A stretch of DNA of 64,000 nucleotides from Micromonospora sp. C95. GTDB taxonomy: Bacteria; Actinomycetota; Actinomycetes; Mycobacteriales; Micromonosporaceae. Position numbers and translations under genes: made by a program. Location: contig NZ_JAGPXT010000004.1 of the NCBI RefSeq assembly GCF_018070465.1, forward strand, positions 289,670 through 353,669, given 5' to 3'. Positions 24,919 to 33,272 of the stretch are shown piece by piece; positions within the stretch are counted from its first letter, which is position 1; each line of letters opens with the position of its first letter. The notes beneath the pieces are model-generated. The model did not search any database. It was not told where the DNA came from and saw nothing but the letters and a program-made list of their open reading frames with translations.

Positions 24919-25065
24919 CCACCTCGTTATCCACTCGGATGTGGAGGTTTGGCGGGGCGTTCGGCGGGGACGTGCTGCCCGACGCTTCTGCCCCCTTTTC
25001 CGGGAACAGGATTGACGAGCGGCGACTCCGGGCATACAGCGCGGTGATGACGAGAGGGGGACAGC

Positions 25066-25518
25066 ATGGCTGACGTGGCGAACGCCCGTACGTCCCACAA
25101 CGGGCGGATGCCCCACAACGGGACGGAGCCGTCCACCGCCGAACTGGTCCAGCGGGCGACCGAGCAGGTCTCGCGCCTGGTTCGGGACGAGCTCACGCTG
25201 GCCCGCGCCGAGCTGACCGAGAAGGGCAAGCAGGCCGGCATCGGTGTCGGCCTGTTCGCCGGGGCCGGTGGCCTCGCCTTCTTCGGCCTGGGGGCACTGG
25301 TGACCGCCGGGATCCTCCTGCTGGCCCTGGTGCTGCCGGCGTGGGCGGCCGCGCTGATCGTGGCGGTGGCCCTGTTCCTGGTCGCCGGAGTGCTCGCGCT
25401 GATCGGCAAGCGCCGGGTCGGCCGCGCGGTCCCGCCGGTGCCCGAGGCGACCGTGCGCAGCCTGCGGGCCGACGTCGACGTGGTCAGCGCTGCGGTGAAG
25501 GACAGGGGACGGGCATGA
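25066..25518 (+). CDS. phage holin family (holin superfamily III-like) membrane protein
   Basis: A 150-residue protein of the actinobacterial holin superfamily III-like group. A disordered N-terminus of about 25 residues precedes the amphipathic helix VQRATEQVSRLVRDELTLARAEL and two membrane helices (FAGAGGLAFFGLGALVTAGIL and WAAALIVAVALFLVAGVLALIG). Despite the name, chromosomal members are usually found beside DUF3618 genes and not in prophages; a role in envelope stress or membrane organisation is suspected, not known. GAGAGGGGGA precedes the ATG. The stop overlaps the next ATG (ATGA). Confidence 0.85.
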   Translation: MADVANARTSHNGRMPHNGTEPSTAELVQRATEQVSRLVRDELTLARAELTEKGKQAGIGVGLFAGAGGLAFFGLGALVTAGILLLALVLPAWAAALIVAVALFLVAGVLALIGKRRVGRAVPPVPEATVRSLRADVDVVSAAVKDRGRA

Positions 25519-25829
25519 CAGGTAACGGTACGGGTGACACGGAGGCGCTGCGGGAGGAGATCCGGCGTACCCGCGTCGAACTGGGCGAGACGATGGAGGC
25601 GCTGGCCGCCAAGGCCGACGTGAAGAAGCGACTGAAGTCCTCGGCGGACCAGGCCCGGGAGCGGGTACGCGAGCAGGCTGCGATGACGGTCGCCCGGGTA
25701 CGCGCCCAGGCTGGCCTCAACCACCAGCAGGGTCCGAGTCGCCAGGGTCCCGCGCCGTTCGTCGCGCTCGCGGCCGGTGCGCTCGCCGCCGCCGTGATAT
25801 TGATGATCATCAGAGGGAGGCGTGCGTGA
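25515..25829 (+). CDS. DUF3618 membrane-anchored helical protein
   Basis: A 104-residue protein with the DUF3618 pattern: a long N-terminal helix ALREEIRRTRVELGETMEAL followed by AAKADVKKRLKSSADQARE, then a C-terminal membrane helix PFVALAAGALAAAVILMII and a basic tail RGRRA. It is likely a tail-anchored cytoplasmic coiled helix that pairs with the holin-like neighbour. Starts and stops overlap on both sides (ATGA with the holin gene, GTGA with the DUF4235 gene), which indicates coupled synthesis of the three proteins. Confidence 0.85.
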   Translation: MTGNGTGDTEALREEIRRTRVELGETMEALAAKADVKKRLKSSADQARERVREQAAMTVARVRAQAGLNHQQGPSRQGPAPFVALAAGALAAAVILMIIRGRRA

Positions 25830-26098
25830 GCAAGGGAATCGGCAGGGCCGCCTACAAGCCGGTCGGCGTGCTGATGGGCTTCGCCGCCGGCGCGATCGCG
25901 GGCGCGGTCTTCCGCCAGGTGTGGAAGATGACCGCCGGTGACGGCGAGGCGCCGAACCCGACGGACGAGGACCGCCGCTGGGGTGAGATTCTCGCGGCGG
26001 CCGCCTTGCAGGGCGCCATCTTCTCGGTCGTCCGGGCCGCGGTGGATCGGGGCGGTGCGGTCGGCGTCCGTCGGCTGACCGGTAGCTGGCCGGACTGA
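25826..26098 (+). CDS. DUF4235 membrane protein
   Basis: A 90-residue protein of the DUF4235 family with two hydrophobic segments: KPVGVLMGFAAGAIAGAVF and ILAAAALQGAIFSVVRAAV. The pattern GRAAYKPVGV and the central WKMTAGDGEAPNPTDEDRRWGE are typical. The GTG has GGAGG a few bases upstream inside the previous gene. It closes a three-gene operon and is followed by a clear terminator. The role is unknown. Confidence 0.85.
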   Translation: MSKGIGRAAYKPVGVLMGFAAGAIAGAVFRQVWKMTAGDGEAPNPTDEDRRWGEILAAAALQGAIFSVVRAAVDRGGAVGVRRLTGSWPD

Positions 26099-26109
26099 AG
26101 GCCCGTCTC

Positions 26110-26144
26110 AAGGCCCTCTCGTCGGTTGCCGGTGAGGGGGCCTT
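26110..26144 (+). terminator. terminator after DUF4235 gene
   Basis: AAGGCCCTCTC (26110-26120) and GAGGGGGCCTT (26134-26144) form an 11-bp stem with one wobble pair, followed by TTCGCCTT. It closes the holin/DUF3618/DUF4235 operon. Confidence 0.75.
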
Positions 26145-26216
26145 TCGCCTTGCCCACCGCCTCGCCCGACTGGTTCGGCGCATCCGTCAGGTCACATGTC
26201 GGAGAATTTCGCCGAC

Positions 26217-26385
26217 TAGGCTCTGCAGACTTTCTGCGTACGTGGTTAAGCTGTTCCACGCTGTTGAGAGACGGCGTGGGTTGAGAGAAGTCTCCTTCAC
26301 CGGGGGCCGCCTCAGGCACCGCTGCTCGAAGACGGCCAACCGGCCGCACGGTGTGCTCGGCCGCCAGTTTTAGAAGGAGATACAC
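26217..26385 (+). promoter_or_regulatory. cspA promoter region and long 5' leader
   Basis: About 240 bp without a gene precede cspA. TAGGCT at 26217-26222 is a candidate -10 box, giving a leader of about 155 nt. The leader contains a small hairpin (CCACGC at 26256-26261 with GCGTGG at 26274-26279) and a strong AAGGAG ribosome-binding site. Long structured leaders are common for cold-shock genes, so temperature control of translation is plausible. Confidence 0.4.
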
Positions 26386-26589
26386 ATGGCGCAGGGAACC
26401 GTGAAGTGGTTCAACGCTGACAAGGGCTTCGGCTTCATCACCGTCGACGGCGGGGGTGCTGACGTGTTCGTCCACTTCTCGGCAATCCAGACCAGCGGCT
26501 ACCGCACGCTGGAGGAGAACCAGCGGGTGGAGTTCGAGATCGCCCAGGGCCAGAAGGGTCCGCAGGCCGAGCAGGTCCGCCCCCTCTGA
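26386..26589 (+). CDS. cspA: cold shock protein CspA family
   Basis: A 67-residue single cold-shock domain (OB fold) that binds single-stranded RNA and DNA as a chaperone. RNP1 is KGFGFITV and RNP2 is VFVHFSAI, both intact, and the start [14 protein letters not shown] is canonical. Length is standard for actinobacterial CspA/ScoF proteins. AAGGAG stands seven bases before the ATG, an unusually strong site for this genome, and a long leader precedes it. A GC-rich terminator follows, so it is monocistronic. Confidence 0.95.
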   Translation: MAQGTVKWFNADKGFGFITVDGGGADVFVHFSAIQTSGYRTLEENQRVEFEIAQGQKGPQAEQVRPL

Positions 26590-26642
26590 GGCACCGGTCG
26601 GCGACCGTCGGCCAGTGGCGAGGCAGTCCCCGAATCAGTGCG

Positions 26643-26672
26643 AAGCCCCGCGTCCCAACGGACGCGGGGCTT
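26643..26672 (+). terminator. terminator after cspA
   Basis: AAGCCCCGCGTCC and GGACGCGGGGCTT form a perfect 13-bp stem with a 4-nt loop about 50 nt after the cspA stop. It can also serve the convergent small membrane protein gene. Confidence 0.85.
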
Positions 26673-26695
26673 TCCGCATCGTTGCCGCGGTCGCC

Positions 26696-26890
26696 TCAGC
26701 GCCGGTTGCGGGCGCGGACGCCGAGCCAGAGCAGGGCCAACCCGACAAGTATCAGCAGCGGCCCGAGTACCGCCCAGATCCGCTGGCCGGTCATCACGCT
26801 GCCCTCGACGTAACCGAGGCCCTGCACCGTCCACACCGCACCCACGACCACGGCCAGCAGGCCGAGCGTCAGCCGCAGCCAACCGGTCAT
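26696..26890 (-). CDS. 64-residue two-span membrane protein
   Basis: A small membrane protein with two hydrophobic helices (LRLTLGLLAVVVGAVWTVQG and IWAVLGPLLILVGLALLWLG) and a basic tail VRARNRR. The start MTGWLR is preceded by GAGGGAG. Between the helices is the loop YVEGSVMTGQR. Similar two-helix proteins of about 65 residues are frequent in actinobacteria and have no known function. It lies downstream of the aldo-keto reductase on the same strand. Confidence 0.75.
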   Translation of the reverse strand: MTGWLRLTLGLLAVVVGAVWTVQGLGYVEGSVMTGQRIWAVLGPLLILVGLALLWLGVRARNRR

Positions 26891-27000
26891 CACGGTCTCC
26901 CTCCGCTGTGGCTCGCCACCTGACCGCGCGCCGCCGGGCGCGGCGGACTGCCCGCCACCGGCGGGCCCAGCACCGAAGGGGCCGCCACCGGAACCGCCGC

Positions 27001-27984
27001 TCACCATCGGTGGTGCACCTGGGAGCGGATCAGGTCGTCGTAGACCGCCGTCACCTCGGCCAGTTCCCCGGGGGACAGTGGTGCCTGGCCGGCCACGGCG
27101 GCGTTGCCGCGGGCCTGGGTGGCGTCCCGGGCGCCGGGAATGACCACGGTGACGCCCGGCTGGTCGAGCACCCAGCGCAGCGCGAACTGGGCCATGGTGC
27201 GCTCCTGGCCCACCAGCGGAGCGATCCGTCGCACGGCAGCCAGGCCGGTGGTGAAGTCCACCCCGGAGAAGGTCTCGCCGACGTCGAACGCCTCCCCGTG
27301 CCGGTTGTAGTTGCGGTGATCGTCGGCGGCGAAGGTGGTGTGCTCGTCGTAGCGGCCGGAGAGCAGGCCACTGGCCAGCGGGACGCGGGCGATGATGCCG
27401 ACCCCGGCGGCCGAGGCGGCCGGCAGCACCCGTTCGAGCGGCTTGTGGCGCAACGCATTGAGGATGATCTGCACGCTGGCCACCCCGGGCCGGGCGATCG
27501 CGGTGAGCGCCTCGTCGCAGGTCTCCACACTGACGCCGTAGGCGGCGATCCGCTTCTCGGCCACCAGGGTGTCGAGGGCGTCGAAGACCTCGTCGGTGCC
27601 GAAGACGGCCGTCGGCGGGCAGTGCAGCTGCACCAGGTCCAGTGTGTCCACGCCCAGGTTCGTCCGGGACCGGTCGGTCCACCGGCGGAAGTTGTCCAGG
27701 GTGTACGCCTCGGGCGTCTGCGCCACCCGCCGGCCCATCTTGGTCGCCACGGTCAGCCCGGCGTCGGGGTGTGCCGCCAGAAAGCGTCCGATCAGCTGTT
27801 CGCTGCGTCCGTCGCCGTAGACGTCGGCGGTGTCCAGGAAGGTAACCCCGGCGTCGACCGCGGCGGTCAGCACCGCCATCGCGTCGTCCTCGGTGACCGT
27901 GCCCCAGTCGGCGCCGAGCTGCCAGGCGCCGAGCCCGACCGCGCCGACCTGGCGATCCATTCGGGGGAACGTGCGTTGCTCCAT
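27001..27984 (-). CDS. aldo/keto reductase
   Basis: A 327-residue NADPH-dependent aldo/keto reductase with a TIM barrel. The catalytic tetrad is complete: Asp51 and Tyr56 in FLDTADVYGDG, Lys82 in VATKMG and His121 in LVQLHCPP. The C-terminal cofactor site VVIPGARDATQARGN is also clear. The pattern is closest to the YajO/Tas-like group that reduces a broad range of carbonyls. The physiological substrate is not evident. The start MEQRTFPRMD fits the family. It is 90 bp from the divergent methyltransferase gene. Confidence 0.9.
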   Translation of the reverse strand: MEQRTFPRMDRQVGAVGLGAWQLGADWGTVTEDDAMAVLTAAVDAGVTFLDTADVYGDGRSEQLIGRFLAAHPDAGLTVATKMGRRVAQTPEAYTLDNFRRWTDRSRTNLGVDTLDLVQLHCPPTAVFGTDEVFDALDTLVAEKRIAAYGVSVETCDEALTAIARPGVASVQIILNALRHKPLERVLPAASAAGVGIIARVPLASGLLSGRYDEHTTFAADDHRNYNRHGEAFDVGETFSGVDFTTGLAAVRRIAPLVGQERTMAQFALRWVLDQPGVTVVIPGARDATQARGNAAVAGQAPLSPGELAEVTAVYDDLIRSQVHHRW

Positions 27985-28076
27985 ACGGTGAGCCTAGTGA
28001 CCCGGCTTGCCGCGCCGGTGGCCGGGCCGTACGGTAAACAAGACGGACGTACGGTTTGCGAGAGGTGGGGGCGGTC

Positions 28077-28868
28077 ATGTGGGATCCGACGGCGTACCTG
28101 CGCTACGGCGACGAACGGTCCCGGCCCTTCCACGACCTGCTGGCCCGGGTGGCTGCCGACCGCCCCCGGCGGGTGGTCGACCTCGGCTGCGGACCCGGCA
28201 CCCTGACCGCCGTGCTGGCGGCCCGCTGGCCGGACAGCCGGGTGGTCGGCCTGGACTCCTCGCCGGAGATGATCGCGCGGGCCACCACGCTGGACGTCCC
28301 GGCCAGCTTCCAGGTGGCGGACGTGCGCGACTGGCGTCCCGACCCGGACACCGACGTGGTGGTCAGCAACGCGGTGCTCCAGTGGGTGCCGGGCCACCGG
28401 GACCTGCTCGTCCGCTGGGCCACCGAGCTGCCGGCTGGTGCCTGGCTGGCGGTGCAGGTGCCGGGAAACTTCGACGCGCCCTCGCACCGCGCGCTGCGCG
28501 AGGTGGCCGGTCGGCCACCGTGGCGGGCGGCGTTGACCCCGCTGCTGCGCGAGGCGCCGGTCGCCGACCCGGTCGACTACACCAGGTCGCTGGTCGCCGC
28601 CGGTTGCACCGTCGACGCCTGGGAGACTACCTACGTGCACCTGCTGGCGGCCGATCCCGATCCGGACCATCCCGTGCTGGCCTGGCTGGAGGGCACCGCG
28701 CTGCGCCCGGTCCGGGCGGCGCTGGACGCCGCCGGTTGGTCGGCCTTCCGGGCCGCGCTCGCGGTACGCCTCGCCGAGGCGTACCCGGTGCGGCACGGCC
28801 AGGTGTACTTCCCGTTCCGACGGATCTTCGTCGTCGCCCGTACCGGTTCTGCCCAGGAGAACTCGTGA
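28077..28868 (+). CDS. tam: trans-aconitate 2-methyltransferase-like SAM methyltransferase
   Basis: A 263-residue class I SAM-dependent methyltransferase. It matches trans-aconitate methyltransferase closely in pattern: [22 protein letters not shown] at the N-terminus, motif [13 protein letters not shown], motif [12 protein letters not shown] and [14 protein letters not shown]. Tam methylates trans-aconitate to relieve aconitase inhibition. The chosen ATG gives the standard WDP start; an ATG or GTG further upstream adds seven residues. Its stop overlaps the following deaminase start (GTGA), so the two are coupled. Confidence 0.85.
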   Translation: MWDPTAYLRYGDERSRPFHDLLARVAADRPRRVVDLGCGPGTLTAVLAARWPDSRVVGLDSSPEMIARATTLDVPASFQVADVRDWRPDPDTDVVVSNAVLQWVPGHRDLLVRWATELPAGAWLAVQVPGNFDAPSHRALREVAGRPPWRAALTPLLREAPVADPVDYTRSLVAAGCTVDAWETTYVHLLAADPDPDHPVLAWLEGTALRPVRAALDAAGWSAFRAALAVRLAEAYPVRHGQVYFPFRRIFVVARTGSAQENS

Positions 28869-29890
28869 CCGACCTGCGTACCTTCATCGCCGGACTGCCC
28901 AAGGTGGAGCTGCACGTGCACCACGTCGGCTCCGCCTCGCCCCGCATCGTGGCCGAGCTGGCCGCCCGGCACGAGGGACGCAGCCCCGTCCCGGCTGACC
29001 CGCAACTGCTGGCCGACTACTTCGTGTTCCGCGACTTCGCCCACTTCATCGAGTTGTACCTCAGCGTGGTGGACCTGGTCCGCGACCCGGACGACGTCTG
29101 GATCCTCACCCACGAGGTGGCTCGGGAACTGGCCCGCCAGCAGGTTCGCTACGCCGAGCTGACCGTGACGCCCTACTCGCACGTGCGCCGCGGCATCGCG
29201 GCGCCGGCGTTCTGCGAGGCGATCGAGGACGCGCGCAAGCGGGCCGCCGCCGACTTCGGTATCGAGCTGCGCTGGTGCTTCGACATCCCCGGCGAGGCCG
29301 GCCTGCCGGCGGCCGAGGAGACGCTGCGGATCGCGCTCGACGAACGCCCCGACGGGTTGGTCAGCTTCGGCCTCGGCGGCCCGGAGATCGGTGTGCCGCG
29401 ACCGCAGTTCAAGCCCTACTTCGACCAGGCTCGCGCGGCCGGGCTGCGGTCGGTGCCGCACGCCGGGGAGACCACCGGCCCGCAGACGATCTGGGACGCG
29501 CTGCACGAGCTGGGCGCGGAACGCATCGGCCACGGCATCTCCGCCGCGCAAGACCCGGACCTGCTCGCGTACCTGGCCGAGCGGCGGATCGCGCTGGAGG
29601 TCTGCCCGACGTCGAACGTGCGTACCCGGGCCGTGGCCCACCTCGACGAGCACCCACTGCGCCGGCTGGTCGACGCCGGGGTGCTGGTGACCATCAACTC
29701 CGACGATCCGCCGATGTTCGGCACCACCCTCGACGAGGAGTACGCGGTCGCCGCCCGGCTGCTCGACATCGGTCCGGACGGGGTGGCCGCGCTGGCGCGT
29801 GACGCGGTGACCGCGTCCTTCCTCGACGGGACCGGCAAGCAGCGGATCCTCGCGGAGATCGACACCTACCTGACCGACCGGCGCGGCTGA
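28865..29890 (+). CDS. add: adenosine deaminase family protein
   Basis: A 341-residue TIM-barrel metal-dependent deaminase. Zinc ligands are His17 and His19 in [11 protein letters not shown], His199 in VPHAGE and Asp280 in [13 protein letters not shown]; Glu202 is the catalytic acid and His223 in ERIGHGI is conserved. The family deaminates adenosine, adenine or 6-aminodeoxyfutalosine. HVHHVGS replaces the usual HxHLDG and SDDPPMF is nearer to the aminodeoxyfutalosine/adenine type, so the exact substrate is uncertain and the symbol add is used by family. AGGAG precedes the GTG, which overlaps the methyltransferase stop. Confidence 0.82.
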   Translation: MTDLRTFIAGLPKVELHVHHVGSASPRIVAELAARHEGRSPVPADPQLLADYFVFRDFAHFIELYLSVVDLVRDPDDVWILTHEVARELARQQVRYAELTVTPYSHVRRGIAAPAFCEAIEDARKRAAADFGIELRWCFDIPGEAGLPAAEETLRIALDERPDGLVSFGLGGPEIGVPRPQFKPYFDQARAAGLRSVPHAGETTGPQTIWDALHELGAERIGHGISAAQDPDLLAYLAERRIALEVCPTSNVRTRAVAHLDEHPLRRLVDAGVLVTINSDDPPMFGTTLDEEYAVAARLLDIGPDGVAALARDAVTASFLDGTGKQRILAEIDTYLTDRRG

Positions 29891-29918
29891 CACCGTCGCC
29901 CGGATGGCCGGCCAGGTG

Positions 29919-29966
29919 GCGCGCGGCGGGAGGAGGTGTGGGGGGACCGTGTCTCCCGCCGCGCGC
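29919..29966. terminator. bidirectional terminator between deaminase and histidine kinase genes
   Basis: A perfect 14-bp inverted repeat, GCGCGCGGCGGGAG and its complement, with a 20-nt loop, lies between the convergent ends at 29890 and 30132. The remaining bases to 30131 hold no gene that I can support. Confidence 0.75.
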
Positions 29967-30131
29967 ACGGCTCCACCGGTCGGCTGCGCTGGGAGCGACA
30001 GGCCGGTGGAACTGCTGGGTTCACCAGCGATCCTGTCAGTCGGGACCGGTCGGGTGGAACGGGGTTAATTCGGATCTAAGGAAGACTTGCGCCGGCACAC
30101 AGCCCCGGGACGACGACGGCCGTACCCGCGT

Positions 30132-31568
30132 TCACCCGTCCGTCGGACGCTGCCGTGGCCAACGGCGTCCGCCGGCCTTCTGCTCCCGGCCCTCCCGAGC
30201 CATCCGGCCCACCAGACCGAACCGGCTGACCTGGCGCGGCGTCGCCTCCGGGTCGGCCAGCAGCATCACCACACTCGCCCCGCCCAGGTGCGCCCGGTCG
30301 ATGCTGACCGAGCCGTTGGCCTGCAGCGCCACCCGCTTGGCGATGTCCAGCCCCAGGCCGGTGGAGCCCTGGTCGCTGGTGCCGCGCCGCAGGGCCCGAT
30401 CGGGGTTGGCGATGCCGGGGCCGGCGTCGTCGATCCGGATGGCCACGTAGCCGTCGCGGCGCGACACCGCCACCTCGAACGCGGTGCCCTGCGGGGTGTA
30501 CCGGAACACGTTGCCGATCACGGCGTCCAGCGCGGCGGCCAGCTCGGCCCGGGGAACCGGCGCGGGGATGCGCAACTGGGCACCGGAGACCCGGTGCGGG
30601 CGGTTCTGGTCACCGGCGAGGGCGGCCCAGAAGACCATCCGGTCCCGGACCACCTCGCTCACGTCGCACATCGCCGGTGGCGCGGCCTCGGTCGCCACCG
30701 CCTTGCGGGTGGTCTTGATCAGGACGTCGATCTCGCCCTCCAGGGTGACGATCGCCTGTCGGATCCGCCGGATGCCGCGCCGGTAGTCCAGCTCGGCCTG
30801 GCTGAACGAGCCGACACTCGTGTCGTCGGACTCCAGTGCCTCGGCGTCCAGTCGCAGCACGGTCAGCGGGGTACGCAGCCGATGGGACAGGTCCGCCACC
30901 AGCTCCCGTTCCTCGGTGCGCGCCGCCACCAACCGTTCCGCCATCCGGTTGAACGCGTGGCCGGCCTCGACCAGCTCGCGCGGGCCGTGCGGCTCGACAC
31001 GTACGCCAAGGTCGCCGTCGCCGATCGCGAGCGCCGCCTTGACCAGGGCCCGGCTCGCGTCCGCCGCCCGGGCGGCGAGCCGGTCCACCACGAGCATCGC
31101 AGCACCCACGAGCGCGACGGCCACCCCGATCAGCAGCCACCACCGGCCACCACCGGCGTCGAGCGCGTCGTCCGGCACGAAGACCTCCACCACGGCGGTC
31201 CGCTCGCCCAGCACCACCGGATCGAGTCGCAGCACCCCGCCGTCGACGTCGACGACGAGCGACCGGCCCTGCTCCCGGGCCTGCGCCAGGTGCGCCGAGT
31301 CGGCCCGCCCGCCGGTCGAGTCCACGTCGAGCCCGTGCACGACCGGCCGGGTCGCCGGGTCGCCGCCACTGGCCTCGATCGCCCGGGTCACCACCGCCGA
31401 CTCGGTGCTGATGGCGAGGGCCCCGGTCACCAACGCGCTGCGCCGGGCCGCGTCGGCGATCGCCTCCTCCCGCGCCTGCCCGCCGAGGGTCAGCCCGAGC
31501 GGCACCAGGAAGGCCAGCGCCAGCAGGGTGCCCACGCCGGCCGTCAACAGCGCCAGCGACCGCCTCAG
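30132..31568 (-). CDS. two-component sensor histidine kinase
   Basis: A 478-residue membrane histidine kinase. Two membrane helices (LALLTAGVGTLLALAFLVPLGL and WWLLIGVAVALVGAAMLVV) flank an extracytoplasmic domain of about 125 residues. HAMP, the phosphoacceptor box ELVADLSHRLRTPLTVLRLD and ATPase motifs (IGNVFRYTP, IRIDDAGPGI, GSTGLGLDIAK) follow. It pairs with the OmpR-type regulator upstream, probably sensing the envelope, like CseC-type kinases. No ATG or GTG stands at the expected start; a CTG that overlaps the regulator stop (CTGA) gives LRRSLALLT, which matches the usual kinase start. In-frame canonical starts lie only within the regulator gene. Confidence 0.85.
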   Translation of the reverse strand: MRRSLALLTAGVGTLLALAFLVPLGLTLGGQAREEAIADAARRSALVTGALAISTESAVVTRAIEASGGDPATRPVVHGLDVDSTGGRADSAHLAQAREQGRSLVVDVDGGVLRLDPVVLGERTAVVEVFVPDDALDAGGGRWWLLIGVAVALVGAAMLVVDRLAARAADASRALVKAALAIGDGDLGVRVEPHGPRELVEAGHAFNRMAERLVAARTEERELVADLSHRLRTPLTVLRLDAEALESDDTSVGSFSQAELDYRRGIRRIRQAIVTLEGEIDVLIKTTRKAVATEAAPPAMCDVSEVVRDRMVFWAALAGDQNRPHRVSGAQLRIPAPVPRAELAAALDAVIGNVFRYTPQGTAFEVAVSRRDGYVAIRIDDAGPGIANPDRALRRGTSDQGSTGLGLDIAKRVALQANGSVSIDRAHLGGASVVMLLADPEATPRQVSRFGLVGRMAREGREQKAGGRRWPRQRPTDG

Positions 31569-32254
31569 TCCGGCGCCACCAGCCGGAAGCCCACCCCCCG
31601 CACGGTGCGCAGGTAGCGCGGCTTCGCCGCGGACTCGCCCATTTTGCGCCGTAGCCAGTACAGGTGCACGTCGATGGTCTGATCCTCGCCGACCGATGGC
31701 TGCCGCCATACCTCCTCCAAGAGCTCCCGCCGGGACACTACCCGGCCAGGACGGGCGGCGAGATACGCCAGCAGGTCGAATTCCTTGCGGGTCAGCGCCA
31801 GCGCCGCACCGTCGAGGTGGGCGCTGCGCTCGCCGACGTCCACCCGCAGCCCACCCACGCTGTGCACGGCCGGCTGAGCGGAGCGGCTGGCCCGGCCAGC
31901 GCGGCGCAGCACCGTGGTGATCCGGGCGTCCAGGTGCGCGCCGGTGAACGGCTTGATCATGTAGTCGTCCGCACCCGCTCGCAGCAGCTTCACCACGGAC
32001 TGCTCGTCGTCGCGGGCGGTGGCGATGATGATCGGCACGTCGGTGATGCCCCGGAGCATCCGCAACGCGTCCGAGCCGTCCAGATCCGGCAGGCCGAGGT
32101 CGAGCACCACCAGGTCCGGCGTCTCGGCGGCGACCCGGCGCAACGCGTCAAGCGCGGTGCCCACCGCGTGTACGGCGTGGCCCCGGTCGGTGAGGGAACG
32201 AAGCATCGCGCCGCGTACGACGTGATCGTCTTCGACCAGGAGGACGGTGGCCAC
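31565..32254 (-). CDS. OmpR family response regulator
   Basis: A 229-residue response regulator. The receiver domain has VEDDH (acid pair), the phosphorylated Asp52 region LVVLDLGLPDLDG, IATAR and the switch lysine in MIKPF. The C-terminal winged helix shows LTRKEFDLLAYLAARPGRVVSRRELLEEVW and the recognition segment TIDVHLYWLRRKMGE, then YLRTVRGVGFRL. It controls an unknown regulon together with the kinase. The GTG start has TACCGT six bases upstream on its strand and no Shine-Dalgarno site, which suggests a leaderless transcript. Confidence 0.92.
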   Translation of the reverse strand: MATVLLVEDDHVVRGAMLRSLTDRGHAVHAVGTALDALRRVAAETPDLVVLDLGLPDLDGSDALRMLRGITDVPIIIATARDDEQSVVKLLRAGADDYMIKPFTGAHLDARITTVLRRAGRASRSAQPAVHSVGGLRVDVGERSAHLDGAALALTRKEFDLLAYLAARPGRVVSRRELLEEVWRQPSVGEDQTIDVHLYWLRRKMGESAAKPRYLRTVRGVGFRLVAPD

Positions 32255-32266
32255 CCAAGCACGGTA
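32255..32266 (-). promoter_or_regulatory. candidate -10 box of leaderless response-regulator mRNA
   Basis: On the minus strand TACCGT (32266-32261) is followed by six bases and the GTG start of the regulator. No ribosome-binding site is present. Confidence 0.45.
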
Positions 32267-32328
32267 CTCGGGGCGGCAAGTGCGGCGTGATTGCGCCCAC
32301 CTCGGGTACCGGCCAAGCTGGTGTGACC

Positions 32329-33249
32329 ATGACGTTCACCCTCTACCCGGACACCCGTCTGGCGCTGGCCCGCGACAGCCTCTCCGGGCTGTCGGTCGGC
32401 GACGCCCTCGGCTCGCAGTTCTTCGTACCCGGCCGGCACCCGGGCGACCTGGCCGCCGGTCGGCTCCCGCCACCGCCCTGGCAGTGGACCGACGACACCG
32501 AGATGGCCTGCTCGGTGCTTGCCCAGTTGGCCGAGGGGGGCCGAATCGACCGGGACCGGCTGGCACTCGACTTCGCCGAACGCTGCGAGCCCTACCGTGG
32601 CTACGGCCCGGGAGCGGTGCGCGTCCTGCGCCTGATCCGGACCGGCACCCCGTGGCCGGTCGCCGCCGCGTCCGCGTTCGACGGGCAGGGCTCCTGCGGC
32701 AACGGCGCGGCGATGCGGGTCGCCCCGTTGGGCGCGTACTTCGCCGACTCGACCAGCCGGGTGGTCGAGTCGGCGCGGGCGTCGGCCGAGGTGACCCACG
32801 CCCACCCGGAGGGGATCGCCGGTGCGGTGGCGGTCGCGGTGGCCGCCGCCCGAGCCGCCCGGGCCCGACTGGACGGTGACCGGCCGGACCCGGGTCGCCT
32901 GCTCGCCGCCGTCGCCGCCGCCGTGGACCCGGCGACCGAGGTGCACCGGGGCGTACGCCGGGCGGCGGGGTTGCTCGGCCGGCCGCTGCCGGAGGTGGTG
33001 GACGCACTCGGCAACGGATCCCGCGTCACCGCGCAGGACACCGTCGCCTTCACGTGCTGGGTCGCCGCCACCCACCTGGACGACTATCCGGCCGCGATAC
33101 GCGCCTGCGTCGAGGCGGGCGGCGACGTGGACACCACCGCCGCCATCGTTGGTGGGGTCGTCGCCGCGTACACCGGGGTCACCACCGGCGGCGGAGTGCC
33201 GGCCGACTGGCTGACCGCCCGGGAGCCGCTACCCGGATGGGCCGGCTGA
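32329..33249 (+). CDS. ADP-ribosylglycohydrolase family protein
   Basis: A 306-residue DraG-like hydrolase that removes ADP-ribose from a protein or small substrate using a binuclear magnesium site. Ligand motifs are present: GLSVGDALGSQF, WTDDTEMA (first metal group), GSCGNGAAMRVAPLG and the second metal group AGGDVDTTAAIVGGVVA near the C-terminus. The fold is all-helical and the length is normal. The start is the ATG giving MTFTLYPD; a GTG two codons upstream is possible. No ADP-ribosyltransferase is nearby, so the target is unknown. It is convergent with the YcnI-like gene, with a short palindrome in the 23-bp gap. Confidence 0.88.
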   Translation: MTFTLYPDTRLALARDSLSGLSVGDALGSQFFVPGRHPGDLAAGRLPPPPWQWTDDTEMACSVLAQLAEGGRIDRDRLALDFAERCEPYRGYGPGAVRVLRLIRTGTPWPVAAASAFDGQGSCGNGAAMRVAPLGAYFADSTSRVVESARASAEVTHAHPEGIAGAVAVAVAAARAARARLDGDRPDPGRLLAAVAAAVDPATEVHRGVRRAAGLLGRPLPEVVDALGNGSRVTAQDTVAFTCWVAATHLDDYPAAIRACVEAGGDVDTTAAIVGGVVAAYTGVTTGGGVPADWLTAREPLPGWAG

Positions 33250-33272
33250 TCCGGACGCGCCGCGTCCGCCGC

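Noticed and set aside
25066..25518. prophage remnant because of the holin-like gene
   Set aside because: No phage structural, lysis or integrase genes lie nearby, and chromosomal holin III-like genes with DUF3618 neighbours are ordinary in actinobacteria.
33252..33268. terminator in the gap between the ADP-ribosylglycohydrolase and YcnI-like genes
   Set aside because: CGGACGCG and its complement are separated by one base, so the full stem cannot fold; only a short weak hairpin is possible.
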